Source of the DNA: Syntrophobacteraceae bacterium
GTDB lineage: Bacteria; Desulfobacterota; Syntrophobacteria; Syntrophobacterales; Syntrophobacteraceae
Assembly: GCA_025453975.1 (NCBI GenBank)
Contig: JALOPI010000004.1
Span: forward strand, 42,364 to 106,363
Reading direction: 5' to 3'
Length of the DNA stretch: 64,000 bases
A program made the position numbers and the translations under genes. Positions 42,276 through 53,298 of the stretch are shown here, piece by piece. Within the stretch, counting starts at the first letter, position 1. Every line of letters starts with the position of its first letter. The notes under the pieces are model-generated. The model made no database searches. It had not been told where the DNA came from and was given only the letters and a program-made list of their open reading frames with translations.

Positions 42276-43346
42276 ATGACCATCCGACGCGTTCTGCTCA
42301 TCAAGCTGCGTCACATCGGGGACGTGCTCCTGGCGGCGGCAACCTGCCGGGCTCTGAAAGCCGCCCGCCCGGATGCGAGGATTTCCATGCTCGTCCCGGC
42401 GGGAACCGAGGCCATGCTGACGGGACACCCCGATATCGAGGAGGTGATCCCCCTGAAAAGGGGCGGGGGCTGGATGGAGGATCTGCGCCTGATCCGGGCG
42501 CTGCGTCGCAGGCGGTTCGATGTGGCCGTCAACATGACGGAGGGCGACCGGGGCGCGATCCTGGCTTTTTTGAGCGGAGCCCGCGTCCGCATCGGCATCG
42601 ACCCGCGGCACAAGGGGCTCAAGGGGAAGAAATGGCTCTACACTCATCGGATCAAGCCTGTCTATGACGGCAGGCACCGGGCGCTCATGGACATGGACGT
42701 CCTGGAGCCGCTGGGGATCCGGGGGATGTCCCCCCGGGTGGAGCTGTTCGTGCCGGGTGAGGATCAGGACTTCGTGGACGGGTGGCTCCACGAGCAGGGT
42801 CTGGGCGACGGCCGCCCCTTCGTGGTCGTTCATCCCACGTCGCGCTGGCTTTTCAAATGCTGGAGGGACGAGGCCGTCGCCCACGTCGTGGACCACCTGG
42901 AGAGTCGCGCCGTTCGGGTGGTCCTCACCAGCGGGCCCGATGCCAGGGAAGCGCGTAAGCTCGATTCCATCGTCTCCCGGTGCAGGAGCCAGCCCCTCGT
43001 CCTGAGCGGTCGGCTCACCCTGAAGCAGCTGGCCGCGCTCCTGAAGCGAAGTACCCTTTTCTTCGGCGTGGATACGGCGCCCATGCACATGGCCGCAGCC
43101 CTGGGAAAGCCGGTCCTCGCACTGTTCGGCCCTTCGGATTCCCGGGTTTGGGGGCCGCTCACCCCCCTCGGTCGCATCCTGGATCGAAGGGCGGATTTTC
43201 CGTGCCTTCCGTGCCGCCGGGACGGCTGCGACGGAAGCAAACGGAGCCTCTGCCTCGAGGCCATCACCACCGAGGAGGTTGTCTCGGCCCTCGACGGGAT
43301 GCTCGCCGTGGCCGGGCTCAAGGCGCCGGCCGGGCTGCGTCCATGA
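42276..43346 (+). CDS. glycosyltransferase family 9, heptosyltransferase III (WaaQ)-like
   Basis: The ATG at 42276 gives MTIRRVLLIKLRHIGDVLLA, with the KLRHIGDVLL motif characteristic of WaaQ/RfaQ-type LPS heptosyltransferases. FDVAVNMTEGDRGAILAFLS, VVVHPTSRWLFKCWRDE and FFGVDTAPMHMAAALGKPVL are the later GT9 motifs. At 356 aa it has normal length. It overlaps the next gene by four bases (ATGA) and would add a side-branch heptose to the core. Confidence 0.9.
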   Translation: MTIRRVLLIKLRHIGDVLLAAATCRALKAARPDARISMLVPAGTEAMLTGHPDIEEVIPLKRGGGWMEDLRLIRALRRRRFDVAVNMTEGDRGAILAFLSGARVRIGIDPRHKGLKGKKWLYTHRIKPVYDGRHRALMDMDVLEPLGIRGMSPRVELFVPGEDQDFVDGWLHEQGLGDGRPFVVVHPTSRWLFKCWRDEAVAHVVDHLESRAVRVVLTSGPDAREARKLDSIVSRCRSQPLVLSGRLTLKQLAALLKRSTLFFGVDTAPMHMAAALGKPVLALFGPSDSRVWGPLTPLGRILDRRADFPCLPCRRDGCDGSKRSLCLEAITTEEVVSALDGMLAVAGLKAPAGLRP

Positions 43347-44458
43347 ATTCGTTGCCCTCGATCCTCTACGTTTCCCACACTCCCGCCCTCAAAGGATCGG
43401 CCATCAGCCTCGGCCAGCTCATCCTCGGCCTGGACCGGGCCCGTTTCAAGCCCGTTGCGGTCTTCTCCAAGCCGGGCTACTGGGCGGACCATCTGAAAGA
43501 GCAGGGGATACGCACCCATGTCCTGAGGGACCGCGGCTTCCTGGGCTGGAGGCTCATTTCCACGGCAAAAGCATTCATGGATCGGGTGGGCGTGGATCTC
43601 GTTCATCTCAACAGCGCGGTGCCGTTCTGCAAATACGTGGGGATGGCGGCACGGCTGCGCCGCACGCCGGTGGTTTGGCACATCCGGGAAGATCCCCGAA
43701 GCAAACGGGTGCGCCGTCTGAGAAAGTGGATTCACCTCCTGGCCGACCGGGTGATCGTGGTATCCACGGAGCTTGAGCAGGCCTTCGGGGGCTACCCCGT
43801 CGTCAAGATCTTCAACGGGGTCGATACGGAGCGATTCCGTCCCGACCTTTCGGGGAACGGTTTCAGGGATCGGTTCGGCATCCCGCGGGAGACCTTCCTT
43901 TTCGGGGTCGTCGGGACCGTCGAGGAGCGCAAGGGCACCCTGACGTTTCTGACGGCGGCGGAGTCCGTCCTCCAATCGGCTCCCGACGCGCGCTTTGCCG
44001 TCGTGGGGGATGGCATGCCCGAGGACATGGACCGGGTGAGGCGGTTTCTGGCCGGGCGCGATGCCCTCGGCTCCCGTGTCATCCTCACGGGGAGACTGGA
44101 CAACATCCCCGAGGTCATGGCCGGCCTGGATGTTCTGGTCATGCCCTCCCTCTGGGAAGGGTTCCCCCGAAGCCTCATCGAGGCCATGGCGTGCGCCAGG
44201 GCCGCCATCGCATCCGATGTGGGGGAGACCCCCTTCATCCTGGAGGACGGGAAGTCTGGACTCCTGGTCCCTCGAGGGGATCAGGCGGCTCTGGTCCAGG
44301 CCATGCGCCGATGTCTGTGGGAGCGTGAGGCCATGAAGGAAATGGGCCTCCGTGCCCGCCAGCGTGTGCTGGCACGGTTCAGCCTCCAGGGGCACATCGG
44401 GCTCATTCAGGCCCGGTACGAGGAGCTGCTCGCATCCCGCGGATGCCCGGTGCCATGA
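43343..44458 (+). CDS. glycosyltransferase family 4
   Basis: The 371-aa product has the GT-B pattern: SILYVSHTPALKGSAISLGQ at the N-terminus, IVVSTELEQAFGGYPVVKIF then NGVDTERF, VVGTVEERKGTLTFLTAAE, and the EX7E retaining-transferase motif in SLWEGFPRSLIEAMACARA. The donor and acceptor sugars are unknown. The start ATG at 43343 overlaps the stop of the GT9 gene; an open frame reaching 42980 overlaps that gene in another frame and is not real. Confidence 0.88.
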   Translation: MNSLPSILYVSHTPALKGSAISLGQLILGLDRARFKPVAVFSKPGYWADHLKEQGIRTHVLRDRGFLGWRLISTAKAFMDRVGVDLVHLNSAVPFCKYVGMAARLRRTPVVWHIREDPRSKRVRRLRKWIHLLADRVIVVSTELEQAFGGYPVVKIFNGVDTERFRPDLSGNGFRDRFGIPRETFLFGVVGTVEERKGTLTFLTAAESVLQSAPDARFAVVGDGMPEDMDRVRRFLAGRDALGSRVILTGRLDNIPEVMAGLDVLVMPSLWEGFPRSLIEAMACARAAIASDVGETPFILEDGKSGLLVPRGDQAALVQAMRRCLWEREAMKEMGLRARQRVLARFSLQGHIGLIQARYEELLASRGCPVP

Positions 44459-44511
44459 TGGCGCCGCGACGGTCGGCGGCTACACTGGCTTTTTGAGCTC
44501 CAGGATCCGGC

Positions 44512-45672
44512 ATGAAAAAGGTTCTCTTTCTTTTCGTGGAAATGCCCGTTGGGGGAGCGGAAATGCTCTGCTTCGATTTCCTGAAAGGCCTGGATCGAGA
44601 GCGGTTCGACCCCGTGGCCTGCTGCATCAGGAGAAAGGGAGAGCTGGGTCTGGAAATGGAGAGGGCGGGCTTCGAGGTGATCTCCCTCGGAAGGATGAAG
44701 AGCCGCCGCCTGGAGTGGGGGACCGTCGGCGCCCTGGCGAGCCTGCTGGAATCCCGTCAGGTGGACATCGTCCACTCCAACATGTATCATGCCAATCTCT
44801 ATGGAAGACTTGCCGCCATGCGGCTCGGGCCTCGCAGGCCCAGGGTCGTCACGGCCATTCACAGCCTCTACTCGGAGCGCAAATTCCACCGGCTGGTGAT
44901 GAGCAGGATCCTGAACCGATGGACCGATCGAATCCTGGCGGTGTCCCGGGCGGTTCAAACGGACATCCTGCGCTACGAGAAGGCCGATCCCGCCAAGGTG
45001 GAGATCCTGTCTCCGGGAATCGATTTCGGGCGCCTCGAGACCGGCCTGACGCCGTGGGCGGCCAAGGAGAGGCTGGGGCTATCCCCTTCGGACTGGGTTC
45101 TGGGAACGGTGGGGCGGCTGGTGGAGGTGAAGGGCCACAGGTACATGCTGGAGGCCCTTGCCATGCTGCACGGGCGGGGACTGCCCTTGAAGCTCGTCAT
45201 GGTCGGGGGCGGGAGGCTCGAGGATACCCTGCGGCGGCAGATCGCCGAGAGAGGTCTCGGGAGCGATGTGCTGCTCCTGGGCTCCCGCCGGGATATGCCG
45301 GAGCTGTACCGGGCCATGGATCTCTACCTGGTGTCTTCCGTCTCCGAGGCGGCGTCGGTGGCATCCCTGGAGGCCATGGGCGTGGGCCTGCCTTCGGTGG
45401 TGACCTCGGTGGGCGGCATGGCGGACCTTCTCGACGGGGGGCGTTGCGGGAGGCTCATTCCTCCGGCGGATCCCGCCGCCATGGCGGATGCCATCGAGGA
45501 GCTTTACCGCTCGCCCGGGGAGCGGTCGAGGCTGGCTGAGGCCGCCCGGGAAAATGTGCGGTCCCGGTACGGCAGCGAGGCCATGGTCCGGAAGCTGGAG
45601 CGGATTTACGACAGCCTCTTTTACGGCGAGAGCAGGAGCGGATTCCCATGCCAAGGCCCAACTTTGTCATAG
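44512..45672 (+). CDS. glycosyltransferase family 4
   Basis: This 386-aa GT-B protein starts KKVLFLFVEMPVGGAEMLCF, with the glycine-rich GGAE motif near the N-terminus. VDIVHSNMYHANLYGRLAAM, ILAVSRAVQTDILRYEKADP, LGTVGRLVEVKGHRYMLEAL and SSVSEAASVASLEAMGVGLP (EX7E) follow. It resembles poly-N-acetylgalactosamine or colanic-type transferases, but specificity is not readable. The gene overlaps the sulfotransferase gene by 25 nt, implying translational coupling. Confidence 0.88.
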   Translation: MKKVLFLFVEMPVGGAEMLCFDFLKGLDRERFDPVACCIRRKGELGLEMERAGFEVISLGRMKSRRLEWGTVGALASLLESRQVDIVHSNMYHANLYGRLAAMRLGPRRPRVVTAIHSLYSERKFHRLVMSRILNRWTDRILAVSRAVQTDILRYEKADPAKVEILSPGIDFGRLETGLTPWAAKERLGLSPSDWVLGTVGRLVEVKGHRYMLEALAMLHGRGLPLKLVMVGGGRLEDTLRRQIAERGLGSDVLLLGSRRDMPELYRAMDLYLVSSVSEAASVASLEAMGVGLPSVVTSVGGMADLLDGGRCGRLIPPADPAAMADAIEELYRSPGERSRLAEAARENVRSRYGSEAMVRKLERIYDSLFYGESRSGFPCQGPTLS

Positions 45673-46517
45673 CCGGCGCCGCCAAATGCGGAACCACGTC
45701 GCTGTTCCACTATCTGAAGCAGCACCCTCGGGTCGGGATGCTGGAGTCCAAGGACGCCAACTTCTTCGTCGATTTCAGGGTGAAGGTCCACACCCTCGAG
45801 GCATACGAGGCTCTGTTCGAGGGGTTTTCCGGGCTCCCGGCCATCGGCGAGGCCCCGGTGCGGTCCCTGTACGACGAAAGCGCTCTCCTGAAGATCAGGC
45901 AATGTCTTCCGGGTGTGCGCGTCATCCTCATCCTGCGTAATCCAGCCGACATGGCTTACTCCCTCTGGGGCCACATGGTGCGAAACGGGGAGAGGCTTTC
46001 CTTCAGGAGGGCGCTCAAGGCAGAGCCGCGTCGCATGGCCGATCCCCGCTTCAGAGAGCGCTGCAACAACTGGTACGGCGATTATGATTACTTCCATCGG
46101 GGGCTCTATTCGGACCAGGTGAGGCGCTGTTTCGACCTTTTCGGACGGGAATCCGTCCTGGTGCTCCTGTTCGACGACCTCAAGCGCGCACCGGTGGAGA
46201 CGTGCCGGGAGTGTTTCCGGTTCCTGGGGGTCGCTCCCGAATTCGAGCCCGTCATCGAGACTCACAATCCGGGGAAGGTTTATCGGCACCGGGGGCTTCA
46301 CAAGCTGGTCTCCCAGCCGCCGGCCTGGCTCATGAGCCTGGAGGCGGGGCTCATGGGGGAGCGGGTGCGGCGCTGGCGGGAATCGGTCATGCGTTGGAAC
46401 TCCCTGCGGCTGGCTCCTTTCGACCCGAAGCTCAGGGACCAGCTCCTCGCCCGTTACCAGCCTGACATCCGGAAGCTCGAGGCCCTGCTGGACAGGGACC
46501 TCTCACATTGGTCGTGA
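45648..46517 (+). CDS. PAPS-dependent sulfotransferase
   Basis: The 289-aa protein begins PRPNFVIAGAAKCGTTSLFH, the 5-prime phosphosulfate-binding loop with the catalytic-type lysine. RVILILRNPADMAYSLWGHM follows, the 3-prime phosphate-binding motif with arginine and serine. These are the two PAPS signatures of carbohydrate/heparan-type sulfotransferases. The remainder includes CNNWYGDYDYFHRGLYSDQV and VLLFDDLKRAPVET, also typical. Within the glycan cluster it probably sulfates a surface sugar or lipid head group, using PAPS made from APS. GGAGCGGATT precedes the ATG. Confidence 0.88.
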   Translation: MPRPNFVIAGAAKCGTTSLFHYLKQHPRVGMLESKDANFFVDFRVKVHTLEAYEALFEGFSGLPAIGEAPVRSLYDESALLKIRQCLPGVRVILILRNPADMAYSLWGHMVRNGERLSFRRALKAEPRRMADPRFRERCNNWYGDYDYFHRGLYSDQVRRCFDLFGRESVLVLLFDDLKRAPVETCRECFRFLGVAPEFEPVIETHNPGKVYRHRGLHKLVSQPPAWLMSLEAGLMGERVRRWRESVMRWNSLRLAPFDPKLRDQLLARYQPDIRKLEALLDRDLSHWS

Positions 46518-46533
46518 CCAGGGCGGACGTCCA

Positions 46534-47541
46534 TTGGCGAAGATCCTTTTTCTCATCATCGGCCGTCACAAGCCCAGCAGCCGGAAGCGGGTGCTCGCCA
46601 GCACCGGCTACCTGGTGTCGCGCGGCCACAGCGTCGAGGTGCGGGAGATCCCCCGGGGGCTTCCGGGACGGGCCGCCTTGTTTGCAGGTCTGCGACGCTT
46701 CGACCTGGTTGTCGTCCAGAAAAAGCTTTTCGGTCCTTTGGAGACAAGGCTCATGGTCAGGCTGCAGCCGCGCCTGGTCTATGACCTGGACGATGCGGTG
46801 ATGTTCCACGAGATCGAGCGCAACGAGCCGTTGACCGGGAAATTCTTCCGCCGCTTCGCTGGGATGGCCGCCCGCTGCCGGGGGGTCATCGCGGGAAACG
46901 GCTTCCTGGCCGAGCTTGCTCGTCTGGCCCGGGGCGTGGACGAATCCCATCCTTCGGTGATCGTGCTTGCGACGCCGGTGGATACCGAGGCCATCGTTCC
47001 GAGGGTCTACGAGAAAGCTTCTTCGGGGCTTCGCATCGGATGGATGGGGACCCGCGGCAACCTGTCCCACCTGATGAGCATTGTGGAGCCGCTGCGCCGG
47101 GTCCTGGCCGACTTCCCCGGGAGTGAGCTGCTGGTCGTTTCCGACGGGTCTCCCGGCATCGAGGGCCTGCCGATTCGATCCAAGGCCTGGAGCGCCGTCG
47201 AGGAGGCCGAGGATCTTCGAGGGCTCGACGTGGGCGTCATGCCCCTTCTGGACAACCTCTGGACCCGCGGCAAGGGCGGTTTCAAGCTCCTCCAGTACAT
47301 GGCCGCCGGGGTGGCCTCCGTGGCGTCTCCCGTCGGCATCAATGCCGAGATCATCCATCACGGGGAGAACGGCTTGCTTGCGAGGGACGCATCCGAGTGG
47401 GAGGATGGTCTGCGCCGCGTCACGGGCGATGTCGATCTGAGGCGCCAACTCGGCGCGGCCGGCAGGGCGACCGTCGAGCGCGACTACAGTCTCGCCCGGT
47501 ACAACCGCGGACTGGCCGAATTCCTGGAGGGGCTGATGTGA
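46534..47541 (+). CDS. glycosyltransferase, GT4/GT1-like
   Basis: The frame opens with TTG at 46534 and encodes 335 aa: KILFLIIGRHKPSSRKRVLA, FDLVVVQKKLFGPLETRLMV and LVYDLDDAVMFHEIERNEPL, then LRIGWMGTRGNLSHL and VGVMPLLDNLWTRGKGGFKL followed by LQYMAAGVASVASPVG. This is the GT-B C-terminal nucleotide-sugar site of the subgroup whose second acidic residue is replaced by Gln (KLLQYMA). No ATG start is available nearby and the ribosome binding site is weak. The stop overlaps the next start by one base. Confidence 0.82.
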   Translation: MAKILFLIIGRHKPSSRKRVLASTGYLVSRGHSVEVREIPRGLPGRAALFAGLRRFDLVVVQKKLFGPLETRLMVRLQPRLVYDLDDAVMFHEIERNEPLTGKFFRRFAGMAARCRGVIAGNGFLAELARLARGVDESHPSVIVLATPVDTEAIVPRVYEKASSGLRIGWMGTRGNLSHLMSIVEPLRRVLADFPGSELLVVSDGSPGIEGLPIRSKAWSAVEEAEDLRGLDVGVMPLLDNLWTRGKGGFKLLQYMAAGVASVASPVGINAEIIHHGENGLLARDASEWEDGLRRVTGDVDLRRQLGAAGRATVERDYSLARYNRGLAEFLEGLM

Positions 47542-48632
47542 TGCGGATGCTGCACACGGAGTCCTCCAGGCACCTGGGAGGTCAGGAGCTTCGGATCCTC
47601 ATGGAGATGGAGGGTCTGGCTCCTTACGGCATCGAGTCGGTCCTCGCCACCCTGCCCGAGGCTGCCATCCGGCGGGAGGCGCTTCGGCTCGGGCTTCGGG
47701 TCCATGCGGTGACCATGCGGGGCAGCGTGGACCCGGCAGCGGTGGTCCGGTTCGCCTGGATCATGAGGCGCGAGGGCATCCAGCTCGTGTGTGCCCATGG
47801 CTCCAAGGACGGCTGGAGCGCCGGCCTGGCGGCCCGTCTGCTGGGCCTGCGGGTGGTCCGCTGCCGACATGTGGCCAACCCCATCCGGAGCCACTGGCTC
47901 GGGCGTCTGGTCTATGGGCCCCTCTGCGACCGGATCGTGACGACGGCGGAGTCCATCAAGCGGGGAATGGTGGAAAGGGGTGTTTCAGCGGAGAAGATCG
48001 TCTCCATCCCCACGGGAGTGGATGCCAGCCGCTTCCACACCGGTGTCCAGAAGGGGCGCTTCCGCGGGGAGCTGGGGCTGGAGCCCGGCCGGCCCCTCAT
48101 CGGGATGATCTCGGTCCTCAGGGGGGACAAGGGGCCGGACGTGTTCATCCGGGCTGCCGAGGGCGTTCTGGCTCGCAGGCCCGATGCCTTCATGGTTTTG
48201 GTCGGTGACGGCTGGATGCGGCCTCGCCTGGAGGAGATGGCGCGCTCGTCGCCCTGCGGTCGAAGTCTTCGGCTCACGGGCTACAGGAGGGATATTCCCG
48301 ACATCATGGCCGACCTCGACGTGCTGGTGCTCTCGGCTAGAATCTCCGAGGGGGTGCCCCAGACGATTCTCCAGGCCCACGCCATGCTCACGCCGGTGGT
48401 GGCTTCCAGGGTGGGGGGGATCGATGAGGTAGCCATCCACGAAGAAACGGCCCTCTGCACGCCGCCCGGGGATGTGGAGGCTCTGGCGGAGGCCGTGCTT
48501 CGGGTTCTGGACAAGCCCGAGGACGCACTGAGGCGGGCCCGGGCAGGGAGGGACATGGTCTTGCGCCATTACACGTGGCCCATGACCCTCCAAAGGATGC
48601 GAGACCTCTATGGGCGGATGGTCAGCCCATGA
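47541..48632 (+). CDS. glycosyltransferase family 4 (paralogue of the next gene)
   Basis: The ATG at 47541, eight bases after GGAGGGG, gives 363 aa starting MRMLHTESSRHLGGQELRIL. VSIPTGVDASRFHTG, LIGMISVLRGDKGPDVFIRA and SARISEGVPQTILQAHAMLT are the GT4 donor-site segments; the second Glu of the EX7E motif is Gln. The N-terminal LHTExSxxxGGQExRI pattern is shared with the following gene, so the two probably arose by tandem duplication. It overlaps that gene by four bases (ATGA). Confidence 0.88.
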   Translation: MRMLHTESSRHLGGQELRILMEMEGLAPYGIESVLATLPEAAIRREALRLGLRVHAVTMRGSVDPAAVVRFAWIMRREGIQLVCAHGSKDGWSAGLAARLLGLRVVRCRHVANPIRSHWLGRLVYGPLCDRIVTTAESIKRGMVERGVSAEKIVSIPTGVDASRFHTGVQKGRFRGELGLEPGRPLIGMISVLRGDKGPDVFIRAAEGVLARRPDAFMVLVGDGWMRPRLEEMARSSPCGRSLRLTGYRRDIPDIMADLDVLVLSARISEGVPQTILQAHAMLTPVVASRVGGIDEVAIHEETALCTPPGDVEALAEAVLRVLDKPEDALRRARAGRDMVLRHYTWPMTLQRMRDLYGRMVSP

Positions 48633-49777
48633 AAGGTCCGGGGGGAGTCACCATTCTCCACACCGAGGCGTCCGACGGCTGGGGCGGTCAGGAGATCCGC
48701 ATCTACCGGGAGATGCTCGGCATTCAAGGGAGAGGGTACAGGGTGCTTCTGGCTTCGCCTCCCGGCGCGATCATTCATCAGCGAGCCGCGGCAGCGGGGA
48801 TCCCGGTCATTTCCGTCGCCATGGACCGGCTTCATTTCCCCTCGGCTGTCTCTCATCTCCGTCGGGTCATCCTGGAAAACGGCGTCGACCTGGTCAACAC
48901 CCACAGCTCGGCCGACAGCTGGATCGGCTCCCTGGCCGGGCGACTGGCGGGGGCGGCCGTTTTGCGAACTCGGCACATTTCCTCCCCTGTGAAGGGAGGC
49001 ATGCTCAACCGATTCCTCTACGGACGGCTTTGCCGCGAGGTCATGACGACGGGGGAATTCATTCGCAGCCAGCTCATTCGCGATCTGAGGCTCGACCCCG
49101 CCAGGGTGCGCTCCGTTCCCACGGGGGTGGACCTGGCGGGTTTTTCAAGCCCCGACGGCAGCTGCTTTCGTCTCGCCCACGGCATACCCCTCGACGCTCC
49201 GGTGCTGGGGATCGCCGCCGTGCTGAGGAGCTGGAAGGGGCACAAGGTGCTTCTGGAAGCCATGAAACCGATCCTCCAGGCGTTTCCCGAGGCCAGGCTC
49301 TGCATCGTGGGCGATGGGCCCATGCGGAAAGTCATCGAAGCCCGCATCGGGGAGCTGGGTCTTCAGGACCGGGTGCTCATGACGGGGTACCGGGAAGATG
49401 TTGTTCAGGTCATCGCAGCGTTCGACATCGCGGTGATGGCGTCCTACGCGTCGGAAGGCATCCCGCAGTTCGCACTCCAGGCCATGGCCCTCTCCAAGCC
49501 CGTGGTGGCCACGCGGGTGGGAGGGATCCCCGAGGTGGTGCTGCACGGCGAGACTGGGCTGCTGGCCGAGCCCAAAGACCCGGCCTCCCTGGCGGAGGCG
49601 GTCCTGGCGCTCCTCGCCGACCCGGCGCTGCGGAAAAAGCTGGGGGATAACGGGCGCCGACGGGCGGCTACGCGACATTCCTTCGAGGGGATGCTGGACC
49701 AGGTGGAGGAATGCTACCACCGTCTCCTGAGAACCTCCGGCTCCACGACTGATGCCGGGGAGCCGCGCCCGGAATGA
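48629..49777 (+). CDS. glycosyltransferase family 4 (paralogue of the preceding gene)
   Basis: The 382-aa protein starts at the ATG at 48629: GGVTILHTEASDGWGGQEIR. It continues RSVPTGVDLAGFSSPDG, VLGIAAVLRSWKGHKVLLEA and ASYASEGIPQFALQAMALSK, again with Gln in place of the second Glu of EX7E, then VVATRVGGIPEVVLHGETGL. The shared N-terminus with the upstream gene marks them as tandem paralogues likely adding successive related sugars. The sugar specificity is unknown. Confidence 0.88.
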   Translation: MKGPGGVTILHTEASDGWGGQEIRIYREMLGIQGRGYRVLLASPPGAIIHQRAAAAGIPVISVAMDRLHFPSAVSHLRRVILENGVDLVNTHSSADSWIGSLAGRLAGAAVLRTRHISSPVKGGMLNRFLYGRLCREVMTTGEFIRSQLIRDLRLDPARVRSVPTGVDLAGFSSPDGSCFRLAHGIPLDAPVLGIAAVLRSWKGHKVLLEAMKPILQAFPEARLCIVGDGPMRKVIEARIGELGLQDRVLMTGYREDVVQVIAAFDIAVMASYASEGIPQFALQAMALSKPVVATRVGGIPEVVLHGETGLLAEPKDPASLAEAVLALLADPALRKKLGDNGRRRAATRHSFEGMLDQVEECYHRLLRTSGSTTDAGEPRPE

Positions 49778-49844
49778 GGCCGGGTCATGCGTCCTTCCCC
49801 GCCGTGGTGACGCCCTATATGCTCGACGTCCTTGCCTGCCGCTC

Positions 49845-50981
49845 ATGAAGATCGCCTTCATTCGCTACAAGTACGATCCCTTCGGCGGGGCCGAGCGCTT
49901 CACCCAGACCCTGGCGGAGCGCCTTTCGGCCCGGGGTGTCGAGGTCCATCTCTACGCCCGCCGATGGTCCGCGGCTTCCGGAGAGGGTATCGTCCTCCAC
50001 CGAGTGGGCGGCCCGTCCTGGCCTGCGATCCTGGGCTACGCCAGCTTCGTCTTCCTGGTGGGCCGCGCCGTGCGAAGGGAGCGCTTCGACCTGGTCCAGT
50101 CCAACGAGCGCACCCTCCGCCAGGATGTCTACCGGGCCGGGGACGGTGTCCACGCCCGATGGCTCGAGCTGCGGGCCAGGCGCATGAGCGGGCTGCGTCG
50201 ACTTTCCCTGCGGGTCAATCCCTTTCACGCCTTTCGCCTTTGGGTGGAGCGCCGGCTTCTGGAAGATCCCCGCCTGCGGGCTGTCATCGTCAACTCGGAG
50301 ATGGTGCGGGAAGAGATCCTGACGCGATTCCGCATCGATCCCGCCCGCATCTTCACCGTTCCCAACGGGGTGGACCTGCAGCGGTTTCATCCGGTCCATC
50401 GGGAGACCGTTGGAGCCGACCTGCGGCGCGGGGCGGGGGCTCCCGGGGGCGAGATGGTCGTCCTCTTCGTGGGCTCCGGCTTCGAGCGCAAGGGGCTGGA
50501 GTTTGCCCTGCGCGGACTGGCGGAGGCCGACATTCCGGCCAGGCTATGGGTGGTGGGGAAAGGGAAGACGGGGCATTATGTAAAACTGGCCCGGGATCTT
50601 GGCCTCGCCGGGCGAGTCCGGTTCTGGGGTCCCCGGGGGGACGTCGCGCCGTTGTACGCCGCAGGGGATGTGCTCGTCCTGCCCACCCTCTACGACCCAT
50701 TCCCCAGCGTGGCCCTCGAGGCCATGGCCTCGGGGCTCCCCGTCATCACCACGGCCCAGTGCGGCGCCGCCGGGATCATGACCCACGGACGGGAGGGATT
50801 CATCCTCGCCGAGCCCGAGGAGACCCGAGGAATCGCCGAAGGTCTGAGGATCCTGGCCGATGGCGATGCGAGGCGGCGGATGGGCCGGGCCGCGCGCGCG
50901 CGGGCCGAGGCGTTCTCCTGGGAGCGGACGGTGGGGGAGATGGAGGCGCTTTATGATCGCCTGCTGTGGGGGGAGCTTTAG
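49845..50981 (+). CDS. glycosyltransferase family 4, WaaG-like
   Basis: From the ATG at 49845 the 378-aa protein reads MKIAFIRYKYDPFGGAERFT, with FGGAER typical of WaaG (LPS glucosyltransferase I). DLVQSNERTLRQDVYRAGDG then VHARWLE is a WaaG-family hallmark (RxGxGxH). VVLFVGSGFERKGLEFALRG and VLPTLYDPFPSVALEAMASG (donor-site acidic pair) follow. It would add the first hexose to the heptose core. It is the last gene of the glycan run and faces aacS across a strong hairpin. Confidence 0.88.
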   Translation: MKIAFIRYKYDPFGGAERFTQTLAERLSARGVEVHLYARRWSAASGEGIVLHRVGGPSWPAILGYASFVFLVGRAVRRERFDLVQSNERTLRQDVYRAGDGVHARWLELRARRMSGLRRLSLRVNPFHAFRLWVERRLLEDPRLRAVIVNSEMVREEILTRFRIDPARIFTVPNGVDLQRFHPVHRETVGADLRRGAGAPGGEMVVLFVGSGFERKGLEFALRGLAEADIPARLWVVGKGKTGHYVKLARDLGLAGRVRFWGPRGDVAPLYAAGDVLVLPTLYDPFPSVALEAMASGLPVITTAQCGAAGIMTHGREGFILAEPEETRGIAEGLRILADGDARRRMGRAARARAEAFSWERTVGEMEALYDRLLWGEL

Positions 50982-51088
50982 TATCGCAGGGAGACTTCGA
51001 GGCTTCCTCTTCCGCAGAGGGGGACAGGTCCGGGGGCGAGCGTCCGCAGGCTCAAAGGGTGTGCATCCTTCGCTCCACGGAAGGCTGA

Positions 51089-51120
51089 GGCGCGCCTGCC
51101 CCGGGACAGGCAGGCGCGCC
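51089..51120. terminator. strong GC-rich hairpin between convergent genes
   Basis: GGCGCGCCTGCC (51089-51100) is perfectly complementary to GGCAGGCGCGCC (51109-51120) around an 8-base loop, a 12-bp stem. It lies between the ends of the WaaG-like gene and the convergent aacS gene. There is no U-tract on either side, so it may be a Rho-independent-like or mRNA-stabilising structure acting in both directions. Confidence 0.5.
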
Positions 51121-51206
51121 ACCATGGCTGGAGCGGCACCGGGAGCCGCGACGGTGTCGCGCTCCTCGGCGCCGCTTTGATGGCTGCTGGTGAGCTTTGG
51201 CCAGAC

Positions 51207-53162
<1,956 letters not shown>

Positions 53163-53271
53163 GTAGACCTCCCCTTGAGTGATGTTGGATGGACCTGCAC
53201 GGTGACGTGTGGCCGCGGATCAGCGGATGAGGGCTCGAAGTCATTCTGGATGAGCGGTCATCAAAAAATGT

Positions 53272-53298
53272 ATTATAAAACTTAACACTTCGTGTCAA
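53272..53298 (-). promoter_or_regulatory. near-consensus promoter with embedded palindrome upstream of aacS
   Basis: On the minus strand TTGACA (53298-53293) and TATAAT (53277-53272) are both perfect consensus hexamers separated by 15 bp, one to two bases short of optimum. ACAC-GAA-GTGT (53295-53285), a perfect short palindrome, overlaps the -35 and spacer and is a candidate operator. The leader to the aacS start is about 110 bases. Confidence 0.6.

Noticed and set aside
42980..43342. N-terminal extension of the GT4 gene starting at 42980.
   Set aside because: The extension overlaps the GT9 gene in another frame and is not transferase-like; the ATG at 43343 fits the family and the ATGA overlap.
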